From DAHVFK01 sp963755395 (GTDB lineage Bacteria > Pseudomonadota > Gammaproteobacteria > Burkholderiales > SG8-39): a DNA stretch of 64,000 nucleotides. Each line of letters starts with the position of its first letter. The stretch's first letter is position 1. Positions 48,148 through 56,997 of this stretch are shown here, piece by piece. Position numbers and translations under genes: made by a program. The notes under the pieces were generated by a model that had not been told where the DNA came from, did no database searches, and was given only the letters and a program-made list of their open reading frames with translations. The stretch spans positions 1 to 64,000 of the forward strand of contig CAVWJJ010000003.1 of assembly GCA_963755395.1 (NCBI GenBank). The letters are read 5' to 3'.

Positions 48148-48910
48148 GCTAGAGATCGTTCCCGTAAAGGCATTCAAGGACAACTATATCTGGACGCTGC
48201 GCGACGGCAAGCACGCAGCGGTGGTCGATCCGGGCGACGCGCGCCCGGTGCTCGACTATTTGGCGCGCGAGAAGCTCGATCTGGTGGCGATCCTCGCCAC
48301 TCACCACCATGCGGACCATGTCGGCGGAATCCCCGGACTGCTCGAGCGAGGCCGCGTTCCGGTATTCGGCCCGCGCGGTGAGCCGATTGAGTCTCTGACC
48401 CGGGCGGTGGGAGAGGGCGACACGGTGACGATCCCCGAGCTCGGCGTCTCGTTCGCGGTGCTCGACATCCCGGGGCACACGCGAGCGCATATTGCATATT
48501 ATGGCTCGAATTGCCTTTTCTGTGGCGACACGCTGTTCGCCTGCGGCTGCGGCCGCGTTTTCGAGGGCACGCCCGAGCAGATGTACGCTTCGCTCGAAAA
48601 GCTGCGCGCGCTTCCGGATTCGACGCGCGTCTACTGCGGGCACGAATACACCCTCGCCAATATCGGCTTCGCGCGCAGCGTCGAGCCGGGCAACGCCGCG
48701 CTCGGCGCGCGCGAAGCGCGCGACCGCAAGCTGCGCGATGCCGGCAAGCCGACCCTGCCGACCACGCTCGGCGAGGAGAAGGCGACCAATCCCTTCCTGC
48801 GCTGCCTCGAGCCCGCGGTGGTCGAGTCGGCCAACAAGTACCTCGGCGCCCGAGCGGCCGACCCGGTACGCGTGTTCGCGGCGATCAGGGATTGGAAGAA
48901 CCGCTCGTGA
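48146..48910 (+). CDS. gloB: Hydroxyacylglutathione hydrolase (glyoxalase II)
   Basis: A 254-residue metallo-beta-lactamase-fold enzyme that hydrolyses S-lactoylglutathione in methylglyoxal detoxification. The metal motif THHHADHVGG contains His53, His55, Asp57 and His58. Later ligands are in DIPGHTRAH, FCGDTLFACGCGRVFEGT and YCGHEYTLAN. The C-terminal region after residue 180 is the glutathione-binding domain of true GloB. ATG 48146 fits the family N-terminus; the frame is open upstream. The stop overlaps the mltD start. Confidence 0.95.
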   Translation: MLEIVPVKAFKDNYIWTLRDGKHAAVVDPGDARPVLDYLAREKLDLVAILATHHHADHVGGIPGLLERGRVPVFGPRGEPIESLTRAVGEGDTVTIPELGVSFAVLDIPGHTRAHIAYYGSNCLFCGDTLFACGCGRVFEGTPEQMYASLEKLRALPDSTRVYCGHEYTLANIGFARSVEPGNAALGAREARDRKLRDAGKPTLPTTLGEEKATNPFLRCLEPAVVESANKYLGARAADPVRVFAAIRDWKNRS

Positions 48911-50325
48911 TCCTGCGCCGGGGCGCGTGGGCGCTCGCCGCCCTGCTCACCGCCTGCGCCACACCGCAGGCGCCGCCGCCCGCCCCCCCGCAAGCGGTGC
49001 CGGCACCCGTGGTACCGCCGCCCGCGCCGCCGCTGCGCACCGTGCTCAACAAGCCGCTCGACGCCACGCGCCTGCCGCCTTTCGACGGCGAGACGCGGGC
49101 GGTGACGGAGCCGCTGCGCGGCGTGCGGCTGATCGACCTCACCGTTCAGCCTGACGACCTGTGGCAGCGCATCCGCCGCGGCTTCGGCATGCCGGACCTG
49201 GACAACGCCCGCGTACAGGCGATGATGGCGTACTACGCCGCGCGGCCGGAGTACCTGCAGCGCATTATCGAGCGCAGCCGGCGCTACCTGTACCACATCG
49301 TCGACGAGCTCGAAAAACGCGGCATGCCGACCGAGCTCGCGCTGCTGCCGATGGTCGAGAGCGCCTACAACCCGATGGCGTACTCGCGCTCGCACGCCTC
49401 GGGCATATGGCAGTTCATCCCGCCCACCGGAAAGCGCTACAGCCTGAAGCAGAGCTGGTGGTACGACGAGCGGCGCGACATCGTCGCCTCCACCAACGCG
49501 GCGCTCGACTACCTGCAGGACCTGTACGACATGCACGGCGACTGGCAGCTCGCGCTGGCGTCCTACAACTGGGGCGAGAACGCGGTCGCGCGCGCGATCG
49601 AAAGGAACAGGAAGGCCGGGCTGCCGACCGACTACTCGAGCCTCAAGATGCCTCCCGAGACGCGCGATTACGTCCCCAAGCTGCAGGCGCTGAAGAACAT
49701 CATTTCGGATCCCAAGCCGTTCGGCATCGTGCTCGACCCTATTCCGAACCAGCCCTACTTCGTGAGCGTCGACGGCACCGGCGCGATCGACGTGCGGCTG
49801 GCGGCCAAGCTGGCCGAAATGCCGATCGACGAGTTCATCGCGCTCAACCCCGGCTTCAACCGGCCGCTGATCCCCACCTCGCTCGACTCGCGCATCGTGC
49901 TGCCGGCCGACAAGGTCGAGGTGTTCCGCGCCAACCTGGAGAAGTACGACGACAAGGCACGCGTGTCCTGGAAGACCTACCACCCGCGGGGCGGCGAGCG
50001 CCTCGACCACATCGCGCGCAAGTTCCACGTCTCGCTCGCGGAGCTGAAGAAGGTCAACGGCATCCGCTCGCGCTCGCTGCGCGCGCCCGGGCTGCTGGTG
50101 GTGCCGATCGACGGCGCCAAGCTCAGCGGCCAGCCGCTGCCGATCATGTATGCGCCACCCATCCCGGCGCCCCCCGCCGGCCACCTCTATCGGGTCAGGC
50201 GGGGCGACAGCCTATGGAGCATCTCGCGCCGCTACCGCGTCAGCGTCGAGCACCTGCGGCGCCTGAATCCCAACCTCGGCACGATTCATCCCGGACAGCT
50301 CATCGTGGTCCGCGCCCGGCGTTGA
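48907..50325 (+). CDS. mltD: Membrane-bound lytic murein transglycosylase D
   Basis: A 472-residue outer-membrane lipoprotein that cleaves peptidoglycan glycan strands. GTG 48907 gives a signal ending in lipobox LLTAC (Cys17), followed by a Pro/Ala-rich linker. The transglycosylase domain has the catalytic Glu151 (PMVESAYNPMA), SGIWQFIPPTGK and ALASYNWGENAV. Two LysM peptidoglycan-binding motifs end the protein, one starting near WKTYHPRGGERLDHIARKF and one at YRVRRGDSLWSISRRY. The start overlaps the gloB stop. Confidence 0.93.
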   Translation: MILRRGAWALAALLTACATPQAPPPAPPQAVPAPVVPPPAPPLRTVLNKPLDATRLPPFDGETRAVTEPLRGVRLIDLTVQPDDLWQRIRRGFGMPDLDNARVQAMMAYYAARPEYLQRIIERSRRYLYHIVDELEKRGMPTELALLPMVESAYNPMAYSRSHASGIWQFIPPTGKRYSLKQSWWYDERRDIVASTNAALDYLQDLYDMHGDWQLALASYNWGENAVARAIERNRKAGLPTDYSSLKMPPETRDYVPKLQALKNIISDPKPFGIVLDPIPNQPYFVSVDGTGAIDVRLAAKLAEMPIDEFIALNPGFNRPLIPTSLDSRIVLPADKVEVFRANLEKYDDKARVSWKTYHPRGGERLDHIARKFHVSLAELKKVNGIRSRSLRAPGLLVVPIDGAKLSGQPLPIMYAPPIPAPPAGHLYRVRRGDSLWSISRRYRVSVEHLRRLNPNLGTIHPGQLIVVRARR

Positions 50326-50366
50326 TCGATCCTATGAAAAGTATTTAATAATAATTAGTTAGAAGA

Positions 50367-50381
50367 AACACCTAAGGCGTT
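50367..50381 (-). terminator. Weak terminator-like hairpin after the ABC transporter operon
   Basis: Read leftward, AACGCC-TTA-GGTGTT (50381-50367) can form a six-pair stem with one G-U pair, then a T-rich tract (TCTTCTAACTAATTATTATT). It lies two bases past the stop of the small gene at 50384. The stem is short, so this is tentative. Confidence 0.35.
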
Positions 50382-50383
50382 TT

Positions 50384-50588
50384 CTACGGATAGTCGAGGC
50401 GATGAACTTCGGCCGCGAAGCGGTCCGGATCGCCCATCCGCGCCAAGTTGGCGAAGAAGCGCTTGGTGCTCGCCAGCGCCTGCGGCGACAGCGCGGCGAG
50501 CGGCGAGCGCCGCATCGAGCGCGTTGCGCACCGAGTGCCAGTCGAGCGCGAGGGTCTCCACCCGCTCTTCGCGGCGCCGCTCAATCAT
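50384..50588 (-). pseudogene. Small protein of unknown function coupled to the ABC transporter, apparently frameshifted
   Basis: ATG 50588 overlaps the end of the ATPase gene (ATGATTGA). The first 28 codons (MIERRREERVETLALDW and on) look protein-like in one frame. The last 40 (LAALSPQALASTKRFFANLA, ending DPDRFAAEVHRLDYP) look protein-like in another; a single indel near 50515 joins them into a protein of about 67 residues. I do not recognise the family. The charged, helical character suggests a small cytoplasmic protein. Confidence that a real gene exists is moderate, because codon use is plausible in both parts and the overlap suggests coupling. Confidence 0.45.
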
Positions 50589-52413
50589 GCCCGGCGTCGA
50601 TGCGCGGCACCGCCGCCAGCAGCGTGCGCGTATAGGGGTCCCTGGGATGGTTCAGCACTTCGTCGACCGCGCCGCGCTCGACGATGCGGCCGCGAACCAT
50701 CACCGCCACCTCGTGCGCCAGGTATTCGACCACCGACAGGTTGTGGCTGATGAAAAGATAGGCCAGCCCCAGGCTCTCCTGCAGCGACTTCAGCAGATTC
50801 AGGATTTGCGCCTGCACCGAGACGTCGAGCGCGCTGGTCGGCTCGTCACACACGATGAGGCGCGGCTCGACCGCGAGGGCGCGCGCGATGGCGATCCTCT
50901 GGCGCTGCCCGCCCGAGAACTCGTGCGGATAGCGCGACTTGGCCGATGGCGCCAGTCCCACCTGCTCGAGCAGCGCCTCGACGCGCCGCTCGCGCTCGGC
51001 CTCGTCGCGGCCGATACCGAGGCTGCGCATGCCCTCGGTGAGCGCCTCCAGTACGCGCATGCGCGGATCGAGCGAGGCGTAGGGGTCCTGGAACACGATC
51101 TGCATCTTCGCGCGCCAGGGGCGCAGCGCGGCGCGCGATAGCCGGCCGAGCTCAATCCCGCCCGCGCGCACGCTGCCCGCCGTCGGCCGGATGAGCTGCA
51201 GGATCGCCTTGCCCACGGTAGTCTTGCCGGATCCCGATTCGCCGACCAGCGCGAGCGTCCTGCCCTCGCGGATCTGGAGCGACACGCCGTCTACCGCCTT
51301 GACCTGCCCGACGACGCGGCGCAGCAGCCCGCGCCGGATCGGGAAGTGCACCTTGAGGTCGGCGACCTCGAGCAGCAGCGCGGTCTGCGCGGTCGCCGCC
51401 GCGGCGGGCACGCCGAGCGCCGCGCCCGCGCGCGGCGCCGCGGCTCCTTCCTCGCGCAGGTGGCAGCGCGCGCGCTGTCCGGCGGGCAGCGCCAGCAGCT
51501 GCGGCGGCTCGCGCCTACAGCGCTCGAAGGCGAGCTCGCAGCGCTCGGCGAATCGGCAGCCGGCGAACGCTTCGGTGAGCGGCGGCACGCGCCCCGGAAT
51601 TCCGGCCAGCGCGCCGGCGCGCCGCGCCGCCGACGGCAGCGCGGCGAACAGCCTCTGCGAATAGGGATGCTGCGGCGCGCGCAGGAAGGCCTCGCGCGGC
51701 CCGGTCTCGACGATCTGTCCGGCGTACATGACCGCCACGCGCTGTGCCATCTGCGTCACGACGCCGAGGTCGTGGGTGATGAGCAGCAGCGCCATACCGC
51801 GCTCGGCCTGCAGGCGCTTGAGCAGCTCCAGGATCTGCGCCTGGATCGTGACGTCGAGCGCGGTAGTCGGCTCGTCGGCGATCAGCAGCTCGGGATCGAC
51901 CGCGAGCGCAGCGGCGATCATGGCGCGCTGCTTCAGTCCTCCCGAGAGCTGGAAAGGATACTCGTCGAAGCGCCGCGCGCCGTCGGGAATGCCGACCGCC
52001 TCGAGCAGCTCGAGCGCGCGCTTGCGCGCCGCCGCGCCGCGCAGACCGGCATGGCGCTCGATCACCTCGACCACCTGGCGTCCGACCGTCAGCACCGGGT
52101 TGAGCGCGGTCGACGGCTCCTGAAAGATCATCGCCACCCGCCGCCCGCGCACCGCGCGCATGGCCGCCTCAGGCAGCGCGAGCAGGTCGCTGCCGCCCAG
52201 CAGTACCCTGCCGCCCGCAACGCGCGCCGCCTCCGGCAGCAGCCGCATGACCGACAGCGCGGTCATCGACTTCCCGCAGCCCGACTCGCCTACCAGCGCG
52301 AAGCACTCGCCCCGCTCCAGCGCCAGGTCGACGCCGTCCACCGCGCGCAGCTCGCCTTCCGGCGCGTCGAGCACCGTGCGCAGGCCCTCGAGTTCGAGCG
52401 TGTCCGCGCTCAT
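50581..52413 (-). CDS. Fused dual ATP-binding subunit of a peptide-type ABC transporter (DppD-DppF/YejF-like)
   Basis: A 610-residue ATPase with two full nucleotide-binding domains. The first has Walker A GESGCGKS, signature LSGGLKQR and Walker B LLIADEPTTAL. The second has GESGSGKTT, FSGGQRQR and LIVCDEPTSAL. After the first domain is the oligopeptide-type cysteine motif CRFAERCELAFERC, which in DppD/OppD proteins may hold an iron-sulfur cluster. ATG 52413 overlaps the permease stop (ATGA). It energises uptake with the two permeases and binding protein encoded upstream. Confidence 0.9.
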   Translation of the reverse strand: MSADTLELEGLRTVLDAPEGELRAVDGVDLALERGECFALVGESGCGKSMTALSVMRLLPEAARVAGGRVLLGGSDLLALPEAAMRAVRGRRVAMIFQEPSTALNPVLTVGRQVVEVIERHAGLRGAAARKRALELLEAVGIPDGARRFDEYPFQLSGGLKQRAMIAAALAVDPELLIADEPTTALDVTIQAQILELLKRLQAERGMALLLITHDLGVVTQMAQRVAVMYAGQIVETGPREAFLRAPQHPYSQRLFAALPSAARRAGALAGIPGRVPPLTEAFAGCRFAERCELAFERCRREPPQLLALPAGQRARCHLREEGAAAPRAGAALGVPAAAATAQTALLLEVADLKVHFPIRRGLLRRVVGQVKAVDGVSLQIREGRTLALVGESGSGKTTVGKAILQLIRPTAGSVRAGGIELGRLSRAALRPWRAKMQIVFQDPYASLDPRMRVLEALTEGMRSLGIGRDEAERERRVEALLEQVGLAPSAKSRYPHEFSGGQRQRIAIARALAVEPRLIVCDEPTSALDVSVQAQILNLLKSLQESLGLAYLFISHNLSVVEYLAHEVAVMVRGRIVERGAVDEVLNHPRDPYTRTLLAAVPRIDAGHD

Positions 52414-53795
52414 CGCGTCGTCCCCTGCAGCGCCGCGGCGCCGACGCGCACGCGCGGATCGAAGCCGTCGCGCACCGCGTCCGCGAGCAGATTCGCCGCC
52501 AGCACCAGCACCAGCAGAAAGCCGAACGCGGAGGCGAGCGACCACCACACTACCGGCTCGCGCGCCATCTCCAGGCGCGCGGCGTTGATCATGGTGCCGA
52601 AGCTGACCGTGGTGGGATCGACCCCGACGCCGACGTACGACAGCACCACCTCCGCGAGCACCAGGCCAGAAAAGTCGAGCACCAGAGAGATGATGATGAT
52701 GTGCGCGACGTTTGGCAGCAGGTGGCGCGTGAGGATGCGCAGGTGCGATACGCTCAGCGCGTGGGCCGCCTGCACGTACTCCAGCTCGGCGAGCTTGAGC
52801 GCCTCGCCGCGCAGCAGGCGCGCGAGCGAGGTCCAGCTGGTGACGCCCAGGATCACACACAGCAGCAGCAGCCTCACATCGGCGCGCTGCGCGGTGGTGG
52901 GAAAGAGCTGCGGATGGCCGTCGATGTAGACCTGCATCATGAGCACGAACGCGGCGATGAGCAGCACCGCGGGAATCGAGTTGAGCGTCGTGTACAGGTA
53001 CTGGATCAAGTCGTCGACCCAGCCCCTGAAGTACCCCGCGGTAACGCCCAGCATCGCCCCGAGCGGAAGCATGACCAGGGTCGTCAGGGTGCCGATCACC
53101 AGGCTGGTGCGAACCGACTTGAGCGACAGGTAGAGCACGTCCTGGCCGACCTTGTCGGTGCCCAGCACGTGATAGGCGAGCGACAAGGCGAACGCCGGGC
53201 CGGCAAGCGCAAGCATCGCGCCGAGCGTGGCGTAGGCGGCGCCCCACGGCACTTGCGGCGCGCGCCGCCGCAGCGGCCGGAAAGCCGCTCCGAGCGCCAG
53301 CCACGCCAGCGCCGCGCCGGCCAGCCCCGCGAGCACGCGTCGCGCCACGTCCGCGCCCCGCCCGGCTTCGCTCACGAGCCCCGCGCCACCGTAGCGCAGC
53401 CGCGGGTACTCGTGCGCCAGGCTGCCGTTCGGCATCCTGGTTTCTTCGAGCGTGAAAAGGCGCGTCGCGAGCGGCGCCGAGTAGGTCGTCTCTTCGCTGC
53501 GCCGCAGATGGGAGAGCGCCAGATCGAGCAGCGACAGGACTTGCGGCGAGTACGCAGGCGCCTGGCCCGCGGCGACGGGCAGCGCGACGCGGAGGTGCAG
53601 CGAATCAGCCAGCCCGATTGCGCCATAGCCGGCGAGCAGCGTGAGCGAGACCAGCGCGGCGCGGCTTTTCGCCACGCGCAGCCAGGGCGCCGCGAGGTGC
53701 GGCCGCCGCGCGCAGAGCCACAGGTACGCGCCCGTGGCCGCTACCAGCAGCCACAGCAGCGAGTCGGTCCACAGGATCACGGGAGTGAAGGGCAT
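52410..53795 (-). CDS. Peptide-type ABC transporter permease (DppC/YejE-like)
   Basis: A 461-residue inner-membrane permease. The conserved binding-protein-dependent transport domain lies in residues 190-450, with GTDKVGQDVLY and the EAA loop (YVQAAHALSVSHLRILTRHLLPN). The N-terminal 180 residues contain three extra hydrophobic segments with a large periplasmic loop, as in longer YejE-type permeases. It overlaps the ATPase start and begins four bases after the other permease gene. Confidence 0.88.
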   Translation of the reverse strand: MPFTPVILWTDSLLWLLVAATGAYLWLCARRPHLAAPWLRVAKSRAALVSLTLLAGYGAIGLADSLHLRVALPVAAGQAPAYSPQVLSLLDLALSHLRRSEETTYSAPLATRLFTLEETRMPNGSLAHEYPRLRYGGAGLVSEAGRGADVARRVLAGLAGAALAWLALGAAFRPLRRRAPQVPWGAAYATLGAMLALAGPAFALSLAYHVLGTDKVGQDVLYLSLKSVRTSLVIGTLTTLVMLPLGAMLGVTAGYFRGWVDDLIQYLYTTLNSIPAVLLIAAFVLMMQVYIDGHPQLFPTTAQRADVRLLLLCVILGVTSWTSLARLLRGEALKLAELEYVQAAHALSVSHLRILTRHLLPNVAHIIIISLVLDFSGLVLAEVVLSYVGVGVDPTTVSFGTMINAARLEMAREPVVWWSLASAFGFLLVLVLAANLLADAVRDGFDPRVRVGAAALQGTTR

Positions 53796-53799
53796 GGCG

Positions 53800-54781
53800 C
53801 TACTCGAGGCGCACGCGGGGATCGACCAACGTGTAGGAGACGTCGGTCAGCAGCAGTCCGAGGATGTACAGCAGCGAGCCGATGAACACCATCGAGCGCA
53901 CCACGGCGAAATCCTGCGACTGGATGGCGTCGATGGTATAGCTGCCCAGCCCGGGAATGCCGAAGAAGGACTCCATCAGCAGGCTGCCCATGAACAGCAG
54001 CGGGATCACCACCACCACGCCGGTAAGGATCGGGATCATCGCGTTTTTGAGCACGTGGCGGAACATCACCACCGATTCGGACAGGCCCTTGGCGCGCGCC
54101 GTGCGCACGTAGTCCTTGCCCATCTCCTCCAGGAACAGCGTCCGGTACCAGCGGCTTCCGGCGCCCACGCCGCTCAGCACGCCGATCGCCGCCGGCAGGA
54201 TCAGGAACTTGATCGCGTGCAGGCCGGTGTTGTAACCCGAGATCGGAACCAGTTCCCAGAGCTTGGCCACCAGGTACTGGCCGGCGATGATGTAGAACAG
54301 CGTCGAGATCGACATCATCACCACGCACAGCACGACGCCCCAGAAGTCGAGGTAGGTGGCGCGGAAGAACGCCATCACCAGGGCGAAGCTGACGTTGAGC
54401 GCCAGCCCGACCAGGAACACCGGGATGGCAAGCGCGAGGCTCGGCCACATGCGCGTGCGGATCTCGGCCGCGATGTCGCGCCCGTCGTCCGAAGCGCCGA
54501 AGTCGAAGCGCGAACAGGCGCACGGATTTCTGGAAGAACACGGTGTCGCGTGAGCTTTTCGCTGCCTGCCGCGCGCGCGTTCCACAGCAGCGGCTTGTCG
54601 TAGCCGTGCTCGGCCTTCCAGCGCTCGATCTCGGCCTGCGTCACGCGCTTCGCGCCGAGCTGCATGCGCGCCATGTCGTCCGGCGTGTTGACGACGAAGA
54701 ACAGCGCGAAGGTGATCAGGTTCACGCCGATCAGGATCGGAATGGCGTACAGCGTCGCGGCGCAGGATGTAGGCGCAGCAT
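53800..54781 (-). pseudogene. Peptide-type ABC transporter permease (DppB/YejB-like), frameshifted
   Basis: The C-terminal two thirds (about 54500-53800) are intact and carry the permease domain: MWPSLALAIPVFLVGLAL, the EAA-like loop YVRTARAKGLSESVVMFRHV and ending DPRVRLE. Upstream, the frame breaks near 54510-54550 and again near 54740-54760. Expected pieces NLITFALFFVVNTPDDMARM and the first helix (starting at ATG 54781) are in other frames. Length, about 327 codons, fits the family. The start is two bases before the binding-protein stop on the message. Errors in sequencing are likely, since motifs are intact. Confidence 0.8.
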
Positions 54782-54782
54782 G

Positions 54783-56937
54783 TCAGGCGGCGGGGCGCGC
54801 GGCCATGCGCTCGCGGCGGCGGTAGCCGACGAAGGCGGGAACCAGCAGGGCGACGAGCAGCCCGAAGCCGACCGCGAGCGGCCAGACGACCGGCCGGTTC
54901 CACTCGTGCCGCAGGGCCGCGCGCCGCGCGGGGTCAAGGCGCAGGTACTTGACGTCGTTGCGCGCCATGTCGTTCGGCTTCACGTTCGAGAGCCAGCCGT
55001 GATACAGACAGGTAGTCCTTCGGAAAATAGCCCCAGATCCACGGCGCGTCGTCGCGCGCGATGCCGACCATGGCGTCGATGATCTTCTGCCGCTCGGGGG
55101 AGTTGGGCATATCGCGCATGCGCTCGAACAGCGCGTCGTAGCGCGGGTTGTTGTAGTTCGCCGCGTTTTCGCCGTGGTGCAGCGCGCGGCTCTGCGCGCC
55201 GTCCAGCAGGAACAGGAAATTCTCCGGATCCGGATAGTCGGCGTTCCAGCCGAGGAAGAACATCTGCTCGCTGCCCTTGCGGATCTTGTCCTGGAAACGG
55301 TTCCAGTCGGTGGCACGCACCTCGAGCTGGATCGAGAGCTTGGCGAACTGCTTGCGCCACCAGTCGAAGCGCGCCTGGTCGCCCGGGCCGCGCGTGACCG
55401 TGTCAAGGTACAGCACCAGCGGTTGCCCGGTACGCGCGTCTCGCCCGCCCGGGTAGCCCGCCTCGGCGAGCAGCCGCCTGGCGTCGGCGAGCGGGCGGCG
55501 GTGCGCCGCGCCGTCGCGCCAGACGTGCGTGACGGGATTGACTCCCTCCTCGCCCCCGCGGTAGCCGAAGATGCCGGACGGAATCGGCCCCTGCGCGACC
55601 AGGCCGCGCCCGTTGGCGAAGATGGACAGGAACTCCTCCATGTCGACCGCGATCGAGATCGCCTGGCGCAGCTTCCGCGCGCGCCCGGCCGCCTCGCCGC
55701 CGCCCGCGTTGCCGACCACCGGGTCGAGCCAGTTGAAGCCGATGTAGAACACGGACGGGGCAACGGCCGTGCGCAGCTGGATGCCGAGGCTGCGCAGCTG
55801 CGGCGTGAGCGCCGCCTGGCCCTCGACCGAGACGCGCACCGCCTGGTCGAAATTGTCCGAGCTGATGCCCGAGGTGTCGTAGTAGCCCTGCAGGAACTTG
55901 TTCCAGTACGGGATGCTTTCCTTCTCCCGGCTGTACACGACACGGTCGATGAAGGGCATCGGCTTGCCGGCGTCGGCGAGCAGCCCGGCCTCGCGGTCCC
56001 CGGGCGCGCCCTCGGAAGGGTAGCGCTCGCCGCGGAAGTTCGGGTTGCGCTCCAGCACCATGCGCAGGTTGGGATTGTTTTCGGTCAGCATGTAGGGACC
56101 GGTGCCGACCGGCCACCAGTCGAGCGTGAAGTTCTTCTGCGCCATGCCGGGTTGCGCGAAGAAGCGGTCGACCTCCCACGGCACCGGCGCGAAGAACGGC
56201 ATCGCCAGCCAGTACGCGAACTGCGGGTAGCGCCCCTTGAGCTTGATGCGGAAGCTATGCGCGTCGACGCGCTCGACGCCCGAAAGCGGGAACTTGCGCA
56301 GGTCGAGCCATTCGTCGCCGCGCCCCTCGGCGCTCATCGCCGCGTTCGCTTGCTTGAGCCGCGCGGCGAGCTCGTGCAGGCCGACGATGTACTGGGACAT
56401 CAGGCCGTAGATCGGCGAAGGGAGCTGCGGATTCGCGAGGCGCTTGATCTCGTAGATGTAGTCGTCGGCGGTCAGCTCGCGCGTGCCGCGTCCGGGCAGC
56501 GCGTAGGGGCTGGCGAGCGCGGCGATCTGCCCCGGTGAAAGCGATTGGTAGAGGAATTCCCCCTTCGCGTTCCTGGCGAATGCCGGATGCGGCTGGTAGA
56601 GAATTCCGGGCCTGATGTGGATCTCGTACTCGCTGTAGCCTGCGACGGTGCTCACGCGCGGCATCTCCGCCGCGGTGAGCGGCACGAGCTGATAGGGCCG
56701 CTTCAGGTAGTGGTACTGCAGCGGCGGCTCGTACACCTGCTGCGTGAACACCGCCTCGTCCGAGGCGTAGGACAGCGCCGGATCGAGGTGCTTGGGGCGC
56801 GCGACGAAGGTCGAATAGAGAATATTCTTTCCGGCGTCGGACGCCGGGTAAGGATCGTTCCACGCTTCGCCGCAGCCCGCGAGCGCGGCGACCAGGGCGC
56901 AGGCCGCGGCCAGGCCGCGCAATCCGATATGGCGCAT
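54783..56937 (-). CDS. Peptide-type ABC transporter substrate-binding protein with lipobox and C-terminal membrane anchor (one frameshift)
   Basis: A family 5 solute-binding protein of about 718 residues. ATG 56937 gives a lipoprotein signal ending VAALAGC. PASDAGKNILYSTF and ARPKHLDPALSYASDE start the mature domain, and ENNPNLRMVLERNPNF is typical. Near 55010 one extra T shifts the frame; joining FPKDYL to LYHGWLSNVKPND restores the family sequence. The true C-terminus then has a membrane helix (WPLAVGFGLLVALLVPAFVG) and a basic tail, ending at 54783. Both a lipid anchor and a C-terminal helix are unusual for a binding protein. Substrates of such systems are peptides or similar compounds. 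It heads the operon, opposite fabI. Confidence 0.83.
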
Positions 56938-56963
56938 CCGGCCTAGTCTAGCCGAACGCATCA

Positions 56964-56987
56964 TATAATCGGGCACTCAAACAAGAG
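56964..56987 (+). promoter_or_regulatory. fabI promoter -10 and ribosome site
   Basis: A consensus TATAAT lies at 56964-56969, with transcription expected near 56976 and AGAGG (56983-56987) before the ATG at 56998. I see no good -35. The box is within the short divergent gap to the binding-protein gene. Confidence 0.5.
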
Positions 56988-56997
56988 GTCAACAATC

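Noticed and set aside
48631..50184. A 517-codon minus-strand frame opposite gloB and mltD
   Set aside because: Antisense to two genes with complete catalytic motifs; no domain of its own.
50581..56937. Naming the ABC operon yejABEF (microcin C/peptide)
   Set aside because: Order and fused ATPase resemble yej, but the ATPase has the Dpp/Opp cysteine motif and the binding protein carries an extra C-terminal helix, so substrate and symbols are left open.
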